DNA of 64,000 nucleotides, from assembly GCA_039707465.1 (NCBI GenBank), contig CM077658.1:12212574-12276573 (forward strand), read 5' to 3'. How positions within the stretch are numbered: position 1 is the stretch's first letter; each line of letters opens with the position of its first letter. Positions 23,063-33,526 of the stretch are shown one piece after another. Origin of the DNA: Rhabdophis nuchalis. Its lineage: Eukaryota; Chordata; Lepidosauria; Squamata; Natricidae. The position numbers were made by a program, and so were the translations under genes. The notes beneath the pieces were generated by a model. The model was not told the DNA's origin. It did not search any database and saw only the letters and a program-made list of their open reading frames with translations.

Positions 23063-23200
23063 ACGGGTGGCACAGTGGTGAGAATGCAGTATTGCAGGCT
23101 AACTCTGCCCACAGCCTGAGGTTTGATCCCGACATTCGTAAACCATTCAGAAATGGCTGTAAAGCACTATGGAGTGATATATAAAGCTAAGTGTCATTTT
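23063..23200 (+). mobile_element. tRNA-derived SINE, third family, internally deleted
   Basis: Starts gggtggcacagtggtgagaa and ends with gtaaagcactatggag and a gataaagctaagtg-type tail. It matches the fuller copies at 52805-53037 and 53743-53975 but lacks their middle. Confidence 0.75.
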
Positions 23201-23204
23201 TCCA

Positions 23205-24270
23205 ATTTAACTTTGCCCTTTTTCACCCATAACCATTTCCATCCTCCAAGATGATCTATTTAACATTTTGCTAGCAAGAAGTAAGACCAGGACGATGAAA
23301 AGCTTCAATGCAGGGTTTGTTTCAGCAGCGTTTCGAGAGAAGCACCCCTTCAAAGCTGCTCCATGAAAGCATCGTGCCATTTTATTTCCAAAAGTGCTTT
23401 ATCTACATTACTTGGCCTCATCTCCTTTTGAAACTTCTCTGAGTTCCAAGAGTTAGAAGATCACTTCTGAGTAGTTTAGTGGCTATAAATGTCAGCTAAG
23501 GCCTCATGGAGAAGTGAATTTAGAATGTCAAAATGACACAAAGCTTATGGAGGCACAGGACTTCTTCAGATTTTTGCTTGAACTTTGTATACTAAGTCTA
23601 TGGGATGCCAGAAGCCATTACCTTGGAGGGAGACGTGCAGTTAAGAAATATGACATATGAATAAATAAATAAATAAAATATGAGAGGGAAGGAGTAGGAA
23701 TGTTTGTTGGGGGGCAACCTGAATGTGACCGAGAGGCTTAGAAAGTGGAAGATGAAACGTTTGTTATTCTTTATGGCATTAATGTTAAAATAACAATAAG
23801 GTCACCAAGAGTGAAAACATGCCATCCTATAGAAATGTCACAGAAGCTATGAAAGAAGGATTTCAGAGACAACATCAAACATAGAAATGGTGACATGGTA
23901 GATGGAGAAGTGGCTTCTAGAAGATATGAATATGTTGAGGCACTTCAAAGGCCGTGATGATTGAAGCTTCTTTGAAGCAAATCACTCCTGCCAAGTTTGC
24001 AGAACCCCTCTTAGATTATAATGGTTAAGATATGGAATTTTTCCTAGCATTAGTATCCTTGTATTGATGATGAGTCACCCATTATTACATGCAAAATGGA
24101 TCTAATGACTGGCCTGTGAAAAAATTCCTTGAAACCTTTCTACCAAATACCATCAGTAGTATTTCAGTTTTCTAGAACACTCCACAGTTGCCTCACCTTG
24201 GAGGGAATTCCAGAGCTTATATTTACATGGGCAAAATGCACAGCTGATGTCTTAAACTAACCCAAATATC
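23205..24270. other. Unique sequence with a short (AAAT)n run
   Basis: Short AAAT array at 23659-23678; otherwise nothing recognised. Confidence 0.45.
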
Positions 24271-24274
24271 TTAA

Positions 24275-24518
24275 TATCATGTTTCCCTGAAAATAAGACA
24301 GGGTCTTACTTTCTTTTGACCCTTGAAATAAGCACTTGGCCTTATTTTTGGGGAGGTCTTATTATTTCTGAGGTGCAGGAGAGGGTGAGTGTGATCCTCT
24401 CGTGGCTACTGTTGTGTCTCAATATTTTCGGGGAGGGCTTATTTTAGCGCATGCACTCAAAAGCCCAATTGGGCTTATTATTCAGGGAGGTCTTATTTTG
24501 GTGGAAAGGAACAGGGTA
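24275..24518. mobile_element. Mariner/Tc1-type MITE flanked by TA
   Basis: The left end TA-tcatgtttccctgaaaat is the inverse of the right end, where gtcttatttt is followed by g-rich sequence and ...ggTA. Several internal copies of cttatttt-gggg-like sequence occur as subterminal repeats. The TA at each border fits mariner-type insertion. About 244 bp, no coding capacity. Confidence 0.6.
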
Positions 24519-24543
24519 GTATTTTGGGATTCCAGGAACCCCT

Positions 24544-24561
24544 CCCACACACACACACACA
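24544..24561. repeat. (CA)n microsatellite
   Basis: About nine CA units. Confidence 0.9.
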
Positions 24562-24899
24562 GTTTTTACCTAAAGGACTGCTGTGTATAGGGGGCCTCTT
24601 TTTAGTGTCTGCACTGAGATGCCAGAACAGTTTTGTAAAACTTTGGAATTTATTTCCTATAGACAAAGAACTTGCATCAAATAGCAGATTAAAAAAAAGG
24701 AGATCTTGTTAATGATGTGCTAATAATTGCACAGCAAATGATAAAATAAATAAAATGCCATATTTGTCTACTTCAATGAGCAATCCGTTTGCGAGATTTA
24801 TAGATACCAGATCAATGTAGCTACAGTAGCCTTGTTCTCAAATATTTAAGCAGTTACAATAGAACTGCATTTACAGTATTGCAGTTTTTTAATGAAACA

Positions 24900-25130
24900 T
24901 TTCTTCTTCTTCTTCTTCTTCTTCTTCTTCTTCTTCTTCTTCTTCTTCTTCTTCTTCTTCTTCTTCTTCTCCTTCTCCTTCTCCTTCTCCTTCTCCTTCT
25001 CCTTCCTCCTCCTCCTCATCTTTCTCTTCCTCCTCCTCCTCATCTTTCTCTTCCTCCTCCTTCTTCTCCTTCTTCCCTCCTCCTATCTCTTCCTCCTCCT
25101 CTTCCTCCTCATCTTCTTTCCCTTCCCCTC
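24900..25130. repeat. Pyrimidine tract (TTC)n-(TTCTCC)n-(TCC)n
   Basis: About 230 bp of almost pure pyrimidine. It begins as TTC, passes through a TTCTCC hexamer, and ends in CTCCTC-rich sequence. Poly-Leu, poly-Phe and poly-Lys ORFs here are artefacts. Confidence 0.97.
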
Positions 25131-25134
25131 TTAC

Positions 25135-25855
25135 AAGAAAGATGCACTATTTTGATCTCTGAGTTCTCCTGTTGATAATTTTATTCCCATTTTAAAGATA
25201 GATTCTTTACTAATAAAACAGGTATTTCAATGTATTTTTCTGATCATTTTTGGGATGTTTTTCTGAGTAATCCATTCTTTGTTCAATATCATCATTATCT
25301 ATTTCCAAATTAATAGAAATATGCAATGTTGCACACTTTCTTAAATGAGTGCCAAAATGTTTGGAATAAAACATTTTTATTCTTTTCCTTAAAGGATGGG
25401 ACTTGGAGGATTTATTGCTGATTTATAATATTATAAATGGTGGTTTATATCTAATTGATAATATTCGTAGAATTGTAAGATTAGGAACGGATACATTGTT
25501 TTGGTTTAGGTTTGCCTGCAAAAAAAAAATCCCATCAATCCAAGTAGGGCTGAACATTACATATGCACGAACAGGTGTTACAGTAGAGGAAACACTTGCA
25601 AAATTTATGATGATCAGTCCAAATTGAACATATGCTTAAAAATATACAAATTTCAGTGTGATCTGCCTTCATATGGTAAAGGGATAAACCAACTTTAAGA
25701 ATAGAAAGTAACAACTGAACAAACCTGATATTTACAAATTCACCCAGATTTCCAAAACAAATAGCCTATAACTATCAGTGCTTCTATTTCTGTATTAAAC
25801 TCCTCAAAACATTTATACTTAGCAAAGCCAACACTAAGATTTTTCTTTAAAATAA
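25135..25855. other. AT-rich unique sequence, nothing recognised
   Basis: A 74-codon ORF at 25403-25627 shows no recognised motif. Confidence 0.4.
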
Positions 25856-25858
25856 GAA

Positions 25859-26206
25859 TAAGGTAAAGGTTCCCTTCGCACATACGTGCTAGTCGTTCCT
25901 GACTCTAGGGGGCGGTGCTCCTCTCCATTTCAAAGCTGAAGAGCCAACACTGTCCAAAGATGTTCTCCATGGTCATGTGGGTGGCATGACTAAATGCCAA
26001 AGGCACACCGAGCGCTGTTCACTTCGCACCAAAGGTGGTTCCTATTTTTCAACTTGCATTTTTACATGCTTTTGAACTGCTAGGTTGGCAGAAGCTGGGA
26101 GAAGTAACGGGGGCTCACTCCGCTCTGCAACACTAGGGATTCAGACTGCTGAACTTTCTGATCAACAAGCTCAGCGTCTTAGCCACTGAGCCACCATGTC
26201 CCCATA
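25859..26206 (-). mobile_element. Sauria-type SINE, nearly full length
   Basis: Tail at the left (aaggtaaaggttcccttcgc), complete body, and the tRNA-like head at the right (reverse of ggctcagtggctaagacgct near 26175-26195). Confidence 0.93.
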
Positions 26207-26329
26207 ATAATGATTGCACTACTTCAATTTCTGCTTCAGTTGAAAGTGGAATTCAGCTTTTATATATTAAACTAACTCTGTGTAGATAGCAAACTTTCTG
26301 TAGATGTTTAGTTTCAGAGGCCCCTGTCA

Positions 26330-26625
26330 TTCAACAGAATGAGGCTGCAGATACTGGACGTGTGGGAGACAAGGATATGGGTCCTGAAGTCTTTTCTAAA
26401 CCTCCTAAATTAGGTTAACTGTCTTCTGATGCAGAAGACAATTTAGATCCATGATTGGATCTAGTGCCGAAGAAAGATTTAGCGGCTAAACCATCCATCA
26501 TCTGAACTGTACAGAGGAGATAGCTATCTTCATCTCGGGCATCAATAGTCCTAGCTGAGTTTGTTTACGCCAAGGCTAACAGCATTATGAAAGATCCAGA
26601 TTAGGATTACGTGATATATGAAATA
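26330..26625 (+). pseudogene. Possible decayed coding or LTR-derived remnant
   Basis: The + strand shows a stop-interrupted acidic then basic pattern: LSSDAEDNLDP, then LDLVPKKDLAAKPSII, then SSSRASIVLAEFVYAKAN. The composition looks protein-derived and I suspect a transposable-element origin, but no family was recognised. It may also be chance. Confidence 0.25.
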
Positions 26626-26629
26626 TGAA

Positions 26630-27295
26630 GGTTCAATCAATGTCCTCCATTGCCCTCATCTTTAACTTTCCACTACACTGGAAGAATTCAAGACTGTCAT
26701 TCTGCTGCTCTGTGGGGGCCTTAAAGCCCTTGAAATTTCATTGTCTTCCCAGTGAAAGCATGGATGCCAAGAGCAGCTTTGTTTCTGGGGTTAACCCTTA
26801 TAATGGCTTGAACCTTCTCCCTCCGTAGTATTAGTACAAGCCTGAACTTCAAGGAGGGGAGCTCATTTTTACTTAATTTACCTGCAGCAGATTTCTCAGA
26901 TAATCTGTGCCTTGAGGGTGGAGGAGGAGGAGGGGGGGGGGTGATGAGCAAGGAAAATAATGAATCGGTTCGTCAGAAGTGAAGCTGCCATTTTATTCCA
27001 TAAAGCACCAAAGAAAGAGCGGAGGGGAAAAAAAGCTTATTTGCTATTAATGGCTATACTTTGCATTCTAGTCAGGTTCGTGGAATGCATACCACTTTAT
27101 TGAGACTAATCCTTGGAGATTGGCAGGTGATTTTGATTCATTCACATTTGTTCAGAGGTGACTCCATTGCTGCTGTCTGAAATATGCTTTGTTCCTTAGT
27201 AACAAACAATTATAACTAAATCAGTTCCCAGAGCTTTGTCGCTCATGTAGAACAAAGGTATAAGAATGATTCGTTTACTTCTTTCACCCACAGAT
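26630..27295. other. Unique sequence with a GGA/G-run
   Basis: A (GGA)n followed by a run of about ten G lies at 26920-26941. Otherwise nothing recognised. Confidence 0.45.
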
Positions 27296-27305
27296 ATATA
27301 TAGGA

Positions 27306-27308
<3 letters not shown>

Positions 27309-27342
<34 letters not shown>

Positions 27343-27417
27343 ACATCTATGTGTATATCCATATTATCTGTATCTCTATATATATACACACACACACACT
27401 CACACTACATATACTGT
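27309..27417. repeat. (TG)n and (TA)n-(CA)n microsatellites
   Basis: TG array at 27309-27340. A TATA/CACA array follows at about 27378-27400. Confidence 0.93.
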
Positions 27418-27436
27418 ATATCTCTGTGCAGCATAT

Positions 27437-27673
27437 CACAGAAGTGAATACACCCCTCACCTTTTGTAAATATTTAAGTATATCTTTTCATGTGACAACA
27501 CTAAAGAAATGACACTTGGCTACAATGTAAAGTAGTGAGTATACAGCTTGTATAACAGTGTAAGTGTGCTGTCCCCTCAAAATAACATAACATACAGCCA
27601 TTAATGTCTAAACTGCTCTCAAGATATACTTAAATGTTTACAAATGTGAGGGGTGTGTGTACTTGCTTCTGTG
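27437..27673. mobile_element. Tc1-type MITE with long terminal inverted repeats
   Basis: The left end cacagaagtgaatacacccc is the inverse of the right end (ggggtgtgtgtacttgcttctgtg). With small gaps the inversion continues through tttgtaaa-atttaagtatatctt, about 45 bp per arm. The interior (ttcatgtgacaacactaaag, then gctgtcccctcaaaataac) matches my memory of a Tc1-family element widespread in fishes, lampreys and frogs. No transposase frame remains. Confidence 0.75.
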
Positions 27674-27675
27674 AT

Positions 27676-27725
27676 CCATTTGTTCATTCATTCATTGATT
27701 CGTTCATTGATTCATTCATTCATAT
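27676..27725. repeat. (ATTC)n microsatellite, imperfect
   Basis: TTCATTCATTGA-like tetramer array next to the right end of the Tc1 MITE. Confidence 0.85.
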
Positions 27726-27744
27726 ATTCCCTTCTCACTCTTTA

Positions 27745-27925
27745 GGGGTGGTGTTTGCCTTCCTGAATCCACTAGAGGCCTGGGAATTTGATAGTTTTGT
27801 GCAAGATCTTAGCTGTTCCTAGAACTGCACTCTTTTGGGCAGACAGCTGTGATGTTGTTCTTGAGATCTGTTGAGGTCACTCTTCCAGTTTAGGTCTCAT
27901 AGTTCCAACTAGGCTCCTACCATCA
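27745..27925 (-). mobile_element. R4/Dong-type LINE extreme C-terminal fragment
   Basis: The minus strand reads PKLEE, then QQISRTTSQLSAQKSAVLGT and AKILHKTIKFPGL. I associate this block with the C-terminal end of LINEs that carry a restriction-like endonuclease (R4/Dong type). A stop follows PGL. It is separate from the fragment at 13.3 kb. Family naming is from memory. Confidence 0.5.
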
Positions 27926-28009
27926 CCACTTTGGTCGGATCCACAAGTGATAGAGCTTTTGGTTAGTACAGGCAGAGGAAAAAGAACACGGTGCTAGGAG
28001 GAGACTCTA

Positions 28010-28108
28010 TGGTGGGGGAATCGACTTCCAGTAGGCTCTAGAATTGAAGGGGGGAAGCTTCCGGTTAGGACCTTTGTGGCTCTTTAAGTATTTAAGGTTG
28101 CTGACCCC
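28010..28108. mobile_element. hAT-type element, one terminus only
   Basis: Ends with ggttgctgacccctg, the inverse of the common hAT end CAGGGGTCAGCAACC. The opposite end was not found. Confidence 0.45.
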
Positions 28109-28109
28109 T

Positions 28110-29780
28110 GGGTTAGGTGATGGGAACAACAGACTTTTGGATATTTTACATATATAAATATCAAGATTATTTCCTGTTTCATGAACTGTCACCAGGGAAG
28201 AGCTACTTGATTACTGAATTTTGTTCATCTTAGGAAAGTTTTAAAATCTTTCATTGCCAATTACAAGTTTGGTCTCTAGACTTCAAAAAGGGGAAACTAT
28301 CTAGGACATAAATATCATTTCAGTTCTTTGGTGCAGGATGTAGAGATGCCAAATACACTGATGTGATCAGTCAGCATGGACAGATTTCCAGCCAAAACTA
28401 CACAACTTGCTGATATATGTATAGCTGACTGCTGACAAGGGAGAAGAAGGGTGTGGAAAGCTCTTTTAAAAATGAAAATTCTACCCTATTTAAATTTTAA
28501 CAGATCTCTATTCACATTATGGTACTATTTTCTACCTTTAAAAAAAATATATCCATCTTTCTTTCTGTCAGTCTTTCTACTAGCTGTCCATTCATTGTCT
28601 AAAACAGGCATAGATTTGTCAGGTGCCAATAACCAGGAACAGGTGTTGAGTTCAAACACTTCAAACCTATACACAAAAATGTGATCTATTCGTGGTCAAG
28701 CAAATTATTTTTCTATAAGAATCAACAGAATTCAAGAGAGCCGGACTTGTGTCTCTTGTGGGAACATAGCGATTCCAGATTGATGATGCATTTGACCCCT
28801 CCATCAGGCTCAGCCTGGTAATCTCCCATGATCAGACTTTTCAAAGTTCTTCAGGGTGTTTTCTTCTCTTGAACTAATTATGGATGAGCTCGTTAGAAAT
28901 ATAACAGACAATCTCTTTAAAAAGTAGCTATGAATGAAAGGTAGATGGGGAAAGGTGCAAACAGCATTTTGCAACCATGAATTTCAACACACACACGTAA
29001 AGCACACAATTCCGAAAGTAAGCAGGCATTTCATGCATTGCTTGACTCTTATTGTTCAAAATGAAAATTCCAATTATGATGGCAGTATCAAATGTGCATT
29101 AAAGGATATTATTAATTCCACAGCAATATATATGATGGCATTTATAATAGGGTTTAGGAGTCATATTATCAAGTTGCATTTGTAAAGGAGGATGCTGATC
29201 ATGTTCAAACGAACTTTTAATAGCCTAATAATGAGAGTGAATCACTTTTGTGAGAGTTTGTTTTCTCTAAGCTGTCAGCAGGGAGTCATCTTTAAATAGA
29301 AAGCACAGCTTTGGAAGTTGTTGTCTTCCATGGAAGTTAAGCTAAACCTTTCAGTGTTTATTTCAAAGTCATATTTCATACTCAGATACTTTTTTCCCCC
29401 CAGAAGAAGTTACTCCATAGCAAACGTATTGTCCACTGGATGCAATCAATACAATATATCCTGCAAAATCAATGGCCCTTTAACTTGGGTTAGAAAGAGA
29501 TGGTAGTTTTTTACATAATACTAAAGATAGCAGTTCCTCTAAAATAACTTGTTGATATTTTAGAGGAATTACTGTCTTTATCGTATAGTCAGGCAACTGC
29601 AGTGAAATTCTTCTACCTTTGTTTTTCTTCCCCTGTTCTCATTAAGTTACACTTTCAAAATTCTTTCCTGGGTGGAATGGTATGTGAATATGTAACATTT
29701 TAATGGTAGAAACATTGATGTCTCTGGCCTTATCCTGTGTTCCTGGTGTCCCACATTCCCCTTCAATCCCAAGGAAAAAC
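28110..29780. other. AT-rich unique sequence, nothing recognised
   Basis: Short ORFs at 28451-28684 and 28934-29185 have no recognised motif. Confidence 0.45.
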
Positions 29781-29794
29781 CTCAGGGAAAACTT

Positions 29795-29930
29795 CTTGTT
29801 AGACCCAAAGTTGCTTTTTCAAGAGGCAACTGAACTTTCTTTGTGAAGACATTTTGCTTCTCATCACAAGAAGCAATTCTCTTGGATGAGAAGTGAAATG
29901 TATTCAAGGAAAATCCACACTGTATCTCGG
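29795..29930. mobile_element. Palindromic element, left arm and start of right arm
   Basis: The left arm (aagttgctttttcaagaggc at 29807 through ttttgcttctcatc at 29864) is mirrored by gatgagaagtgaaatg (29886 on) and, beyond a LINE insertion, by the arm at 30484-30560. The sequence resembles the palindromic terminal region I associate with Penelope-like (Neptune) elements. That name is tentative. Confidence 0.5.
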
Positions 29931-30478
29931 ACATTAATACAATTGAACGGGTCCAAAGGTATTTCACGAGAAGAGTATTCCACTCCTCTGCTCACAACAG
30001 AATCTCTTATGCCACCAGGCTCAAAGGTTTGGGCTTGCACAACCTGGAACTATGCCACCTATAGTCTAAGCATGGTACACAAAATTGTCTTCTACAACAT
30101 CCTATCTGTCAATGACTACTTCAGCTTCAACCTCAATAATGCATGGGCAAACAATAGATACAAAGTCAAGGTAAACTGCTCCAAACTCAATTGCAGAAAA
30201 TACGACTTCAGCAACAGAGTGGTCAACGCATGGAATGCTCTACCCAGCTCTGTTGTTGCATCCTCAAACCCTCACAGCTTCAAACTCAAACTGTCTACTG
30301 TGGACCTCACCCCATTCTTAAGAGGTCCATAAAGGGGGCGTGCATAAGCGCACCAGCGTGCCTACCATTCCGGTCCTACTGTCTCCATTGATTTGTATTC
30401 ATTTATTTTGTCCATGTTTATATTTATACCTGTTATCTTGTACATGTTTGACAAACTAAATAAAATAAATACATAAAT
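29931..30478 (+). mobile_element. CR1/Jockey-group LINE 3' end inserted in the palindrome
   Basis: A partly open frame (29886-30332) ends with YDFSNRVVNAWNALPSSVVA and FKLKLSTVDLTPFLRGP, a C-terminal LINE ORF2 pattern (NRVVxxWNxLP). The 3' UTR ends in aataaaataaatacataaat. It is the same family as 42764-43935. The clade is not resolved beyond the CR1/Jockey group. Confidence 0.7.
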
Positions 30479-30562
30479 AAAAACAAAGGAAGTCCTGTTG
30501 CCTCTTGAAAAAGCACCTTTGGGACAACGGTGACCTGGATGACTGAGAATCTCCATAGACAA
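30479..30562 (+). mobile_element. Palindromic element, distal right arm
   Basis: gttgcctcttgaaaaagca (30497-30515) is the inverse of 29808-29828. It continues into gggacaacggtgacctggat, which the left arm lacks. Confidence 0.55.
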
Positions 30563-30564
30563 TT

Positions 30565-31390
30565 CTTGCTAGAGTTTTTCAGAGAATCCCCATGCTTGAG
30601 AATCTGTTGGAGAATTTCTCCTGTCCTTCAGAAGAGAGCTAGAGAGATAGGGAGGGGGGAAATATTCCATCCAATTTTTCTGCCTATAAAGAAAGTAGAG
30701 AATTTTGAAAGGTTATAGTACTATGCTCTGTCCTTGCACTCTTGTAAGAGGGATATTGAGTTTCATTATCTGCTTCTCTTATTCTGTAATGACGGACGGT
30801 AATACCAGCTGCTGCAAAGTTGACCGATGGCTTGGGTAAGGTACAGGAGAAGGCATGAAACATTTGGCTACAAGCCCTTTGGAATCAAAATCCCGTTTTT
30901 GATTGTCAGTCTCTTCCTTATCCCACTAATCATTTCTTGGATCAAACTCCTGGCTTTGGCATTTTATCTTAGCAATTATGAGTGCAGTGCCAAAATGATT
31001 TGAAATAGCAAAGTAGGACACTTACGGGATACTTCACTGGCTACATTAAAACTTTCACCCAATATCTGCTTATAATTCAAAAATCACTAGCTACACATTT
31101 CTTGTGGTACACGTTTGCACAGTCTTCCATCTATGGTTCCTTTTCATATACACTCCCCTAGGGAGTAATTTGAGATTTGTGCATGAAGATGAAATGATTA
31201 GTGGACTGGAAGCAATTGGAGGACTTCTCATGCAAAGAAGCAATGGTCATTAATCTCATGGTTGAACATTATATTGGTCAAATCTAACATTTTGCCAGCC
31301 ATAATGGGAATCGTTCTGTTTTAATTTGTTGTAAAAATGATCCACCTTTACAGTGGTCAAAATAAAATAAAAGAGAGCTATGCGCACTGC
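30565..31390. other. Unique sequence, nothing recognised
   Basis: No repeat or coding signal recognised. Confidence 0.45.
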
Positions 31391-31394
31391 TACT

Positions 31395-31456
31395 GATCTA
31401 GAAGAAAACAGTAAAAATACTGGAGACAAATTCTTTGGCCAATCATACTTGACCAA
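31395..31456 (+). mobile_element. LINE 3' terminus preceding a TTCTA array
   Basis: agacaaattctttggccaat and acttgaccaaatta precede the TTCTA array. They match the corresponding tail at 51629-51671 (cacttggccaataaataa), so both arrays are tails of the same LINE family, probably the snake L3/CR1 type known for AATAG tails. Confidence 0.6.
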
Positions 31457-31492
31457 ATTATTCTATTCTATTCTATTCTATTCTATTCTATT
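31457..31492. repeat. (TTCTA)n microsatellite, first part
   Basis: Seven TTCTA units, then an abrupt junction with CR1 sequence at 31493. Confidence 0.95.
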
Positions 31493-31812
31493 CTAGCAGT
31501 GTTCCGATATCTCAGGGGGTGCCACAAAGAAGAGGGAGCCAAACTATTCTCCAAGGCACCTGGGGGCAGGACAAGAAGCAATGGGTGGAAACTAATCAAG
31601 GAGAGAAGCAACTTAGAACTAAGGAGAAATTTCCTGACAGTTAGAACAATTAACCTCTGGAACAGCTTGCCTCCAGAGGTTGTGAATGCCCCAACCCTGG
31701 AAGTCTTTAAAAAGATGTTGGATAGCCATTTGTCTGAAATGGTATAAGGTTCCTGCCCACGCAGGGGGTTGGACTAGAAGACCTACAAGATCCCTTCCAA
31801 CTCTGCTATTGT
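31493..31812 (+). mobile_element. CR1 LINE 3' end nested between TTCTA arrays
   Basis: An open frame of 82 codons (31499-31747) encodes [20 protein letters not shown]...INLWNSLPPEVVNAPTLEVF-type CR1 C-terminus, nearly identical to 5600-5849. It is followed by the intact CR1 terminus and then microsatellite again. Confidence 0.93.
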
Positions 31813-32075
31813 ATAACTCTATTCTAGTCTAGTCTAGTCTAGTCTAGTCTAGTCTAGTCTAGTCTAGTCTAGTCTAGTCCAGGTTATTCTCTATTCTATT
31901 CTATTCTATTCTATTCTATTCTATTTAGTCTAGTCTAGTGTAGTCTAGTCACTCCAGTCCAGTCCAGTCCAGTCCAGGTTCTATTCTATTCTATTCTATT
32001 CTATTCTATTCTATTCTATTCTATTCTATTCTATTCTATTCTATTCTATTCTTATTTCTATTTTATTCTAATTCT
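31813..32075. repeat. (TTCTA)n/(GTCTA)n compound microsatellite
   Basis: Alternating blocks of TTCTA, AGTCT and AGTCC pentamers, about 260 bp. The block structure suggests repeated expansion of point-mutated units. Confidence 0.97.
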
Positions 32076-32079
32076 AATT

Positions 32080-33340
32080 CTGATTCCATTCCACTCTGCA
32101 TTGTCAGAGATAAAGATTTGACTACTCTTAGTCTAAAGAATACTACGGTAGTTTGATTACTTTAGTCTAGTCACCTACAGTATATTGTTCCTTAAATTGT
32201 CATGTTGATTTGTCTTATTTGACAATGGTGAGAATGAGGCTCAATTTACCAGGGGCAGGGGGAGCAGAGAAACACCACAAAACAATATAAAATTGTGTAA
32301 TCTGTACTATTCTGGAGAAATTCACCTACTTGCCCACCCAAAATTGCTGACACTGTCTACATTATATTAAAATTCTGAATTACTGCGTTTTCATCACTTT
32401 CTCATTCTACAGCTGCTATTTTCTGTTGTCAGCATTCTGATTTACAAGACTGTAGATGGTGTAAAACTGTTGCTGTAAATGGGCAATTTCACAAGCATGT
32501 TTACTAATTGATAAGCTGAAGCAACTTGAAAGTGTAAACATAACACATGTTTCTGAAGTCGACAGGACTTTACATAAGGGGAAGCACCAAACCTAATAGT
32601 CTAGCTTTCATTAAATTTTTATCAAAGTCACTTGAAAGCAAACATTTCTATGCAAATTTTAAGGCAGAGGGTGGGCTGATTTGCAAAGTCACACAATATG
32701 TATTTATATTTTACAATATCGCACATGCACAGAATGTACGATGCATGAAAAATTTAATTACTACAAGAGAGGGAAATCACCAAAGTAAAAGAGGTAGAAT
32801 GCAAGAGTTTAAGAAACATTTAGAAAATAATTTTAAAATGTTTTATTTATCCTTGCTTAGGGGGTCTCTGAGCTAACGTTAGGCTAAAATATCCCCCTTG
32901 CCTCTTTGCAAAAAGGTTTGAGGACAATTCAATATTATTTTTTTCAAAATCGTGGGAAGGGGAAATAATTATTTTCAGACTTCAAATTCATTTTCATATG
33001 AGGCTCTTGTGGCCCTTCGTTCCTGTATAGCTGCAAACTACACAGGAATAGTTTTCTGCAATCGCTAGTTTGTCCTTCAATCTATTTTAGCTATATAATG
33101 TCTACTGATATCTCCTGTAACTATGTATGTGCAGAAAACAACTGAATCAGGTGTTCTTTTCAGGAAAAGATTTACCCAGCTGCTATCCAGGTAACATTTA
33201 GTTACTTCTGTTCTCAGGCTTTCTCAGATGGTGGCAAAAGCTTATTCAACCTCACACCTTCCTGCCTTTTTTTAATGCCCTTAAAATAAAAAGAACAAGA
33301 AAAAAGTTGGATTTCTAGCTTAGCTTATTTGGGGTGGCTT
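32080..33340. other. AT-rich unique sequence, nothing recognised
   Basis: The 109-codon ORF at 32547-32876 has no recognised motif. Confidence 0.4.
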
Positions 33341-33347
33341 CTTCATG

Positions 33348-33526
33348 ACTTTAAGGGTGGCTCAGTGGCTAAGATGCTGAGCTTGGTGATCAGAGAGTTC
33401 GACAGTTCGAATCCCTAGTGCCGCATAATAGAGTGAGCTCCTGTTACTTGTTCCAGCTTTTACCAACCTAGCAGTTGGAAAACATGTAAAAAAGCAAATA
33501 GAAAAATAGGAACCACCTTTGGTGGG
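33348..33526 (+). mobile_element. Sauria-type SINE, 3'-truncated at a duplication border
   Basis: Head and first half of the body are present up to ggtgggaagg, then the sequence switches to the duplicated unit. It carries the variants cagttggaaa and gtaaaaaagcaaat shared only with the SINEs at 34035 and 47720. Confidence 0.88.

Noticed and set aside
24846..25175. Poly-Leu/Pro and Arg/Lys ORFs over the pyrimidine tract
   Set aside because: Low-complexity translation only.
29880..29910. Hammerhead-like ggatgaga-agtgaaa in the palindrome
   Set aside because: The core has an extra base and no stem II. The similarity is explained by the palindromic repeat itself.
31457..32075. CRISPR-like array or satellite
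   Set aside because: Pentamer microsatellite without spacers; the genome is eukaryotic.
32547..32876. 109-codon ORF
   Set aside because: No recognisable motif, and a length compatible with chance in this amount of sequence.
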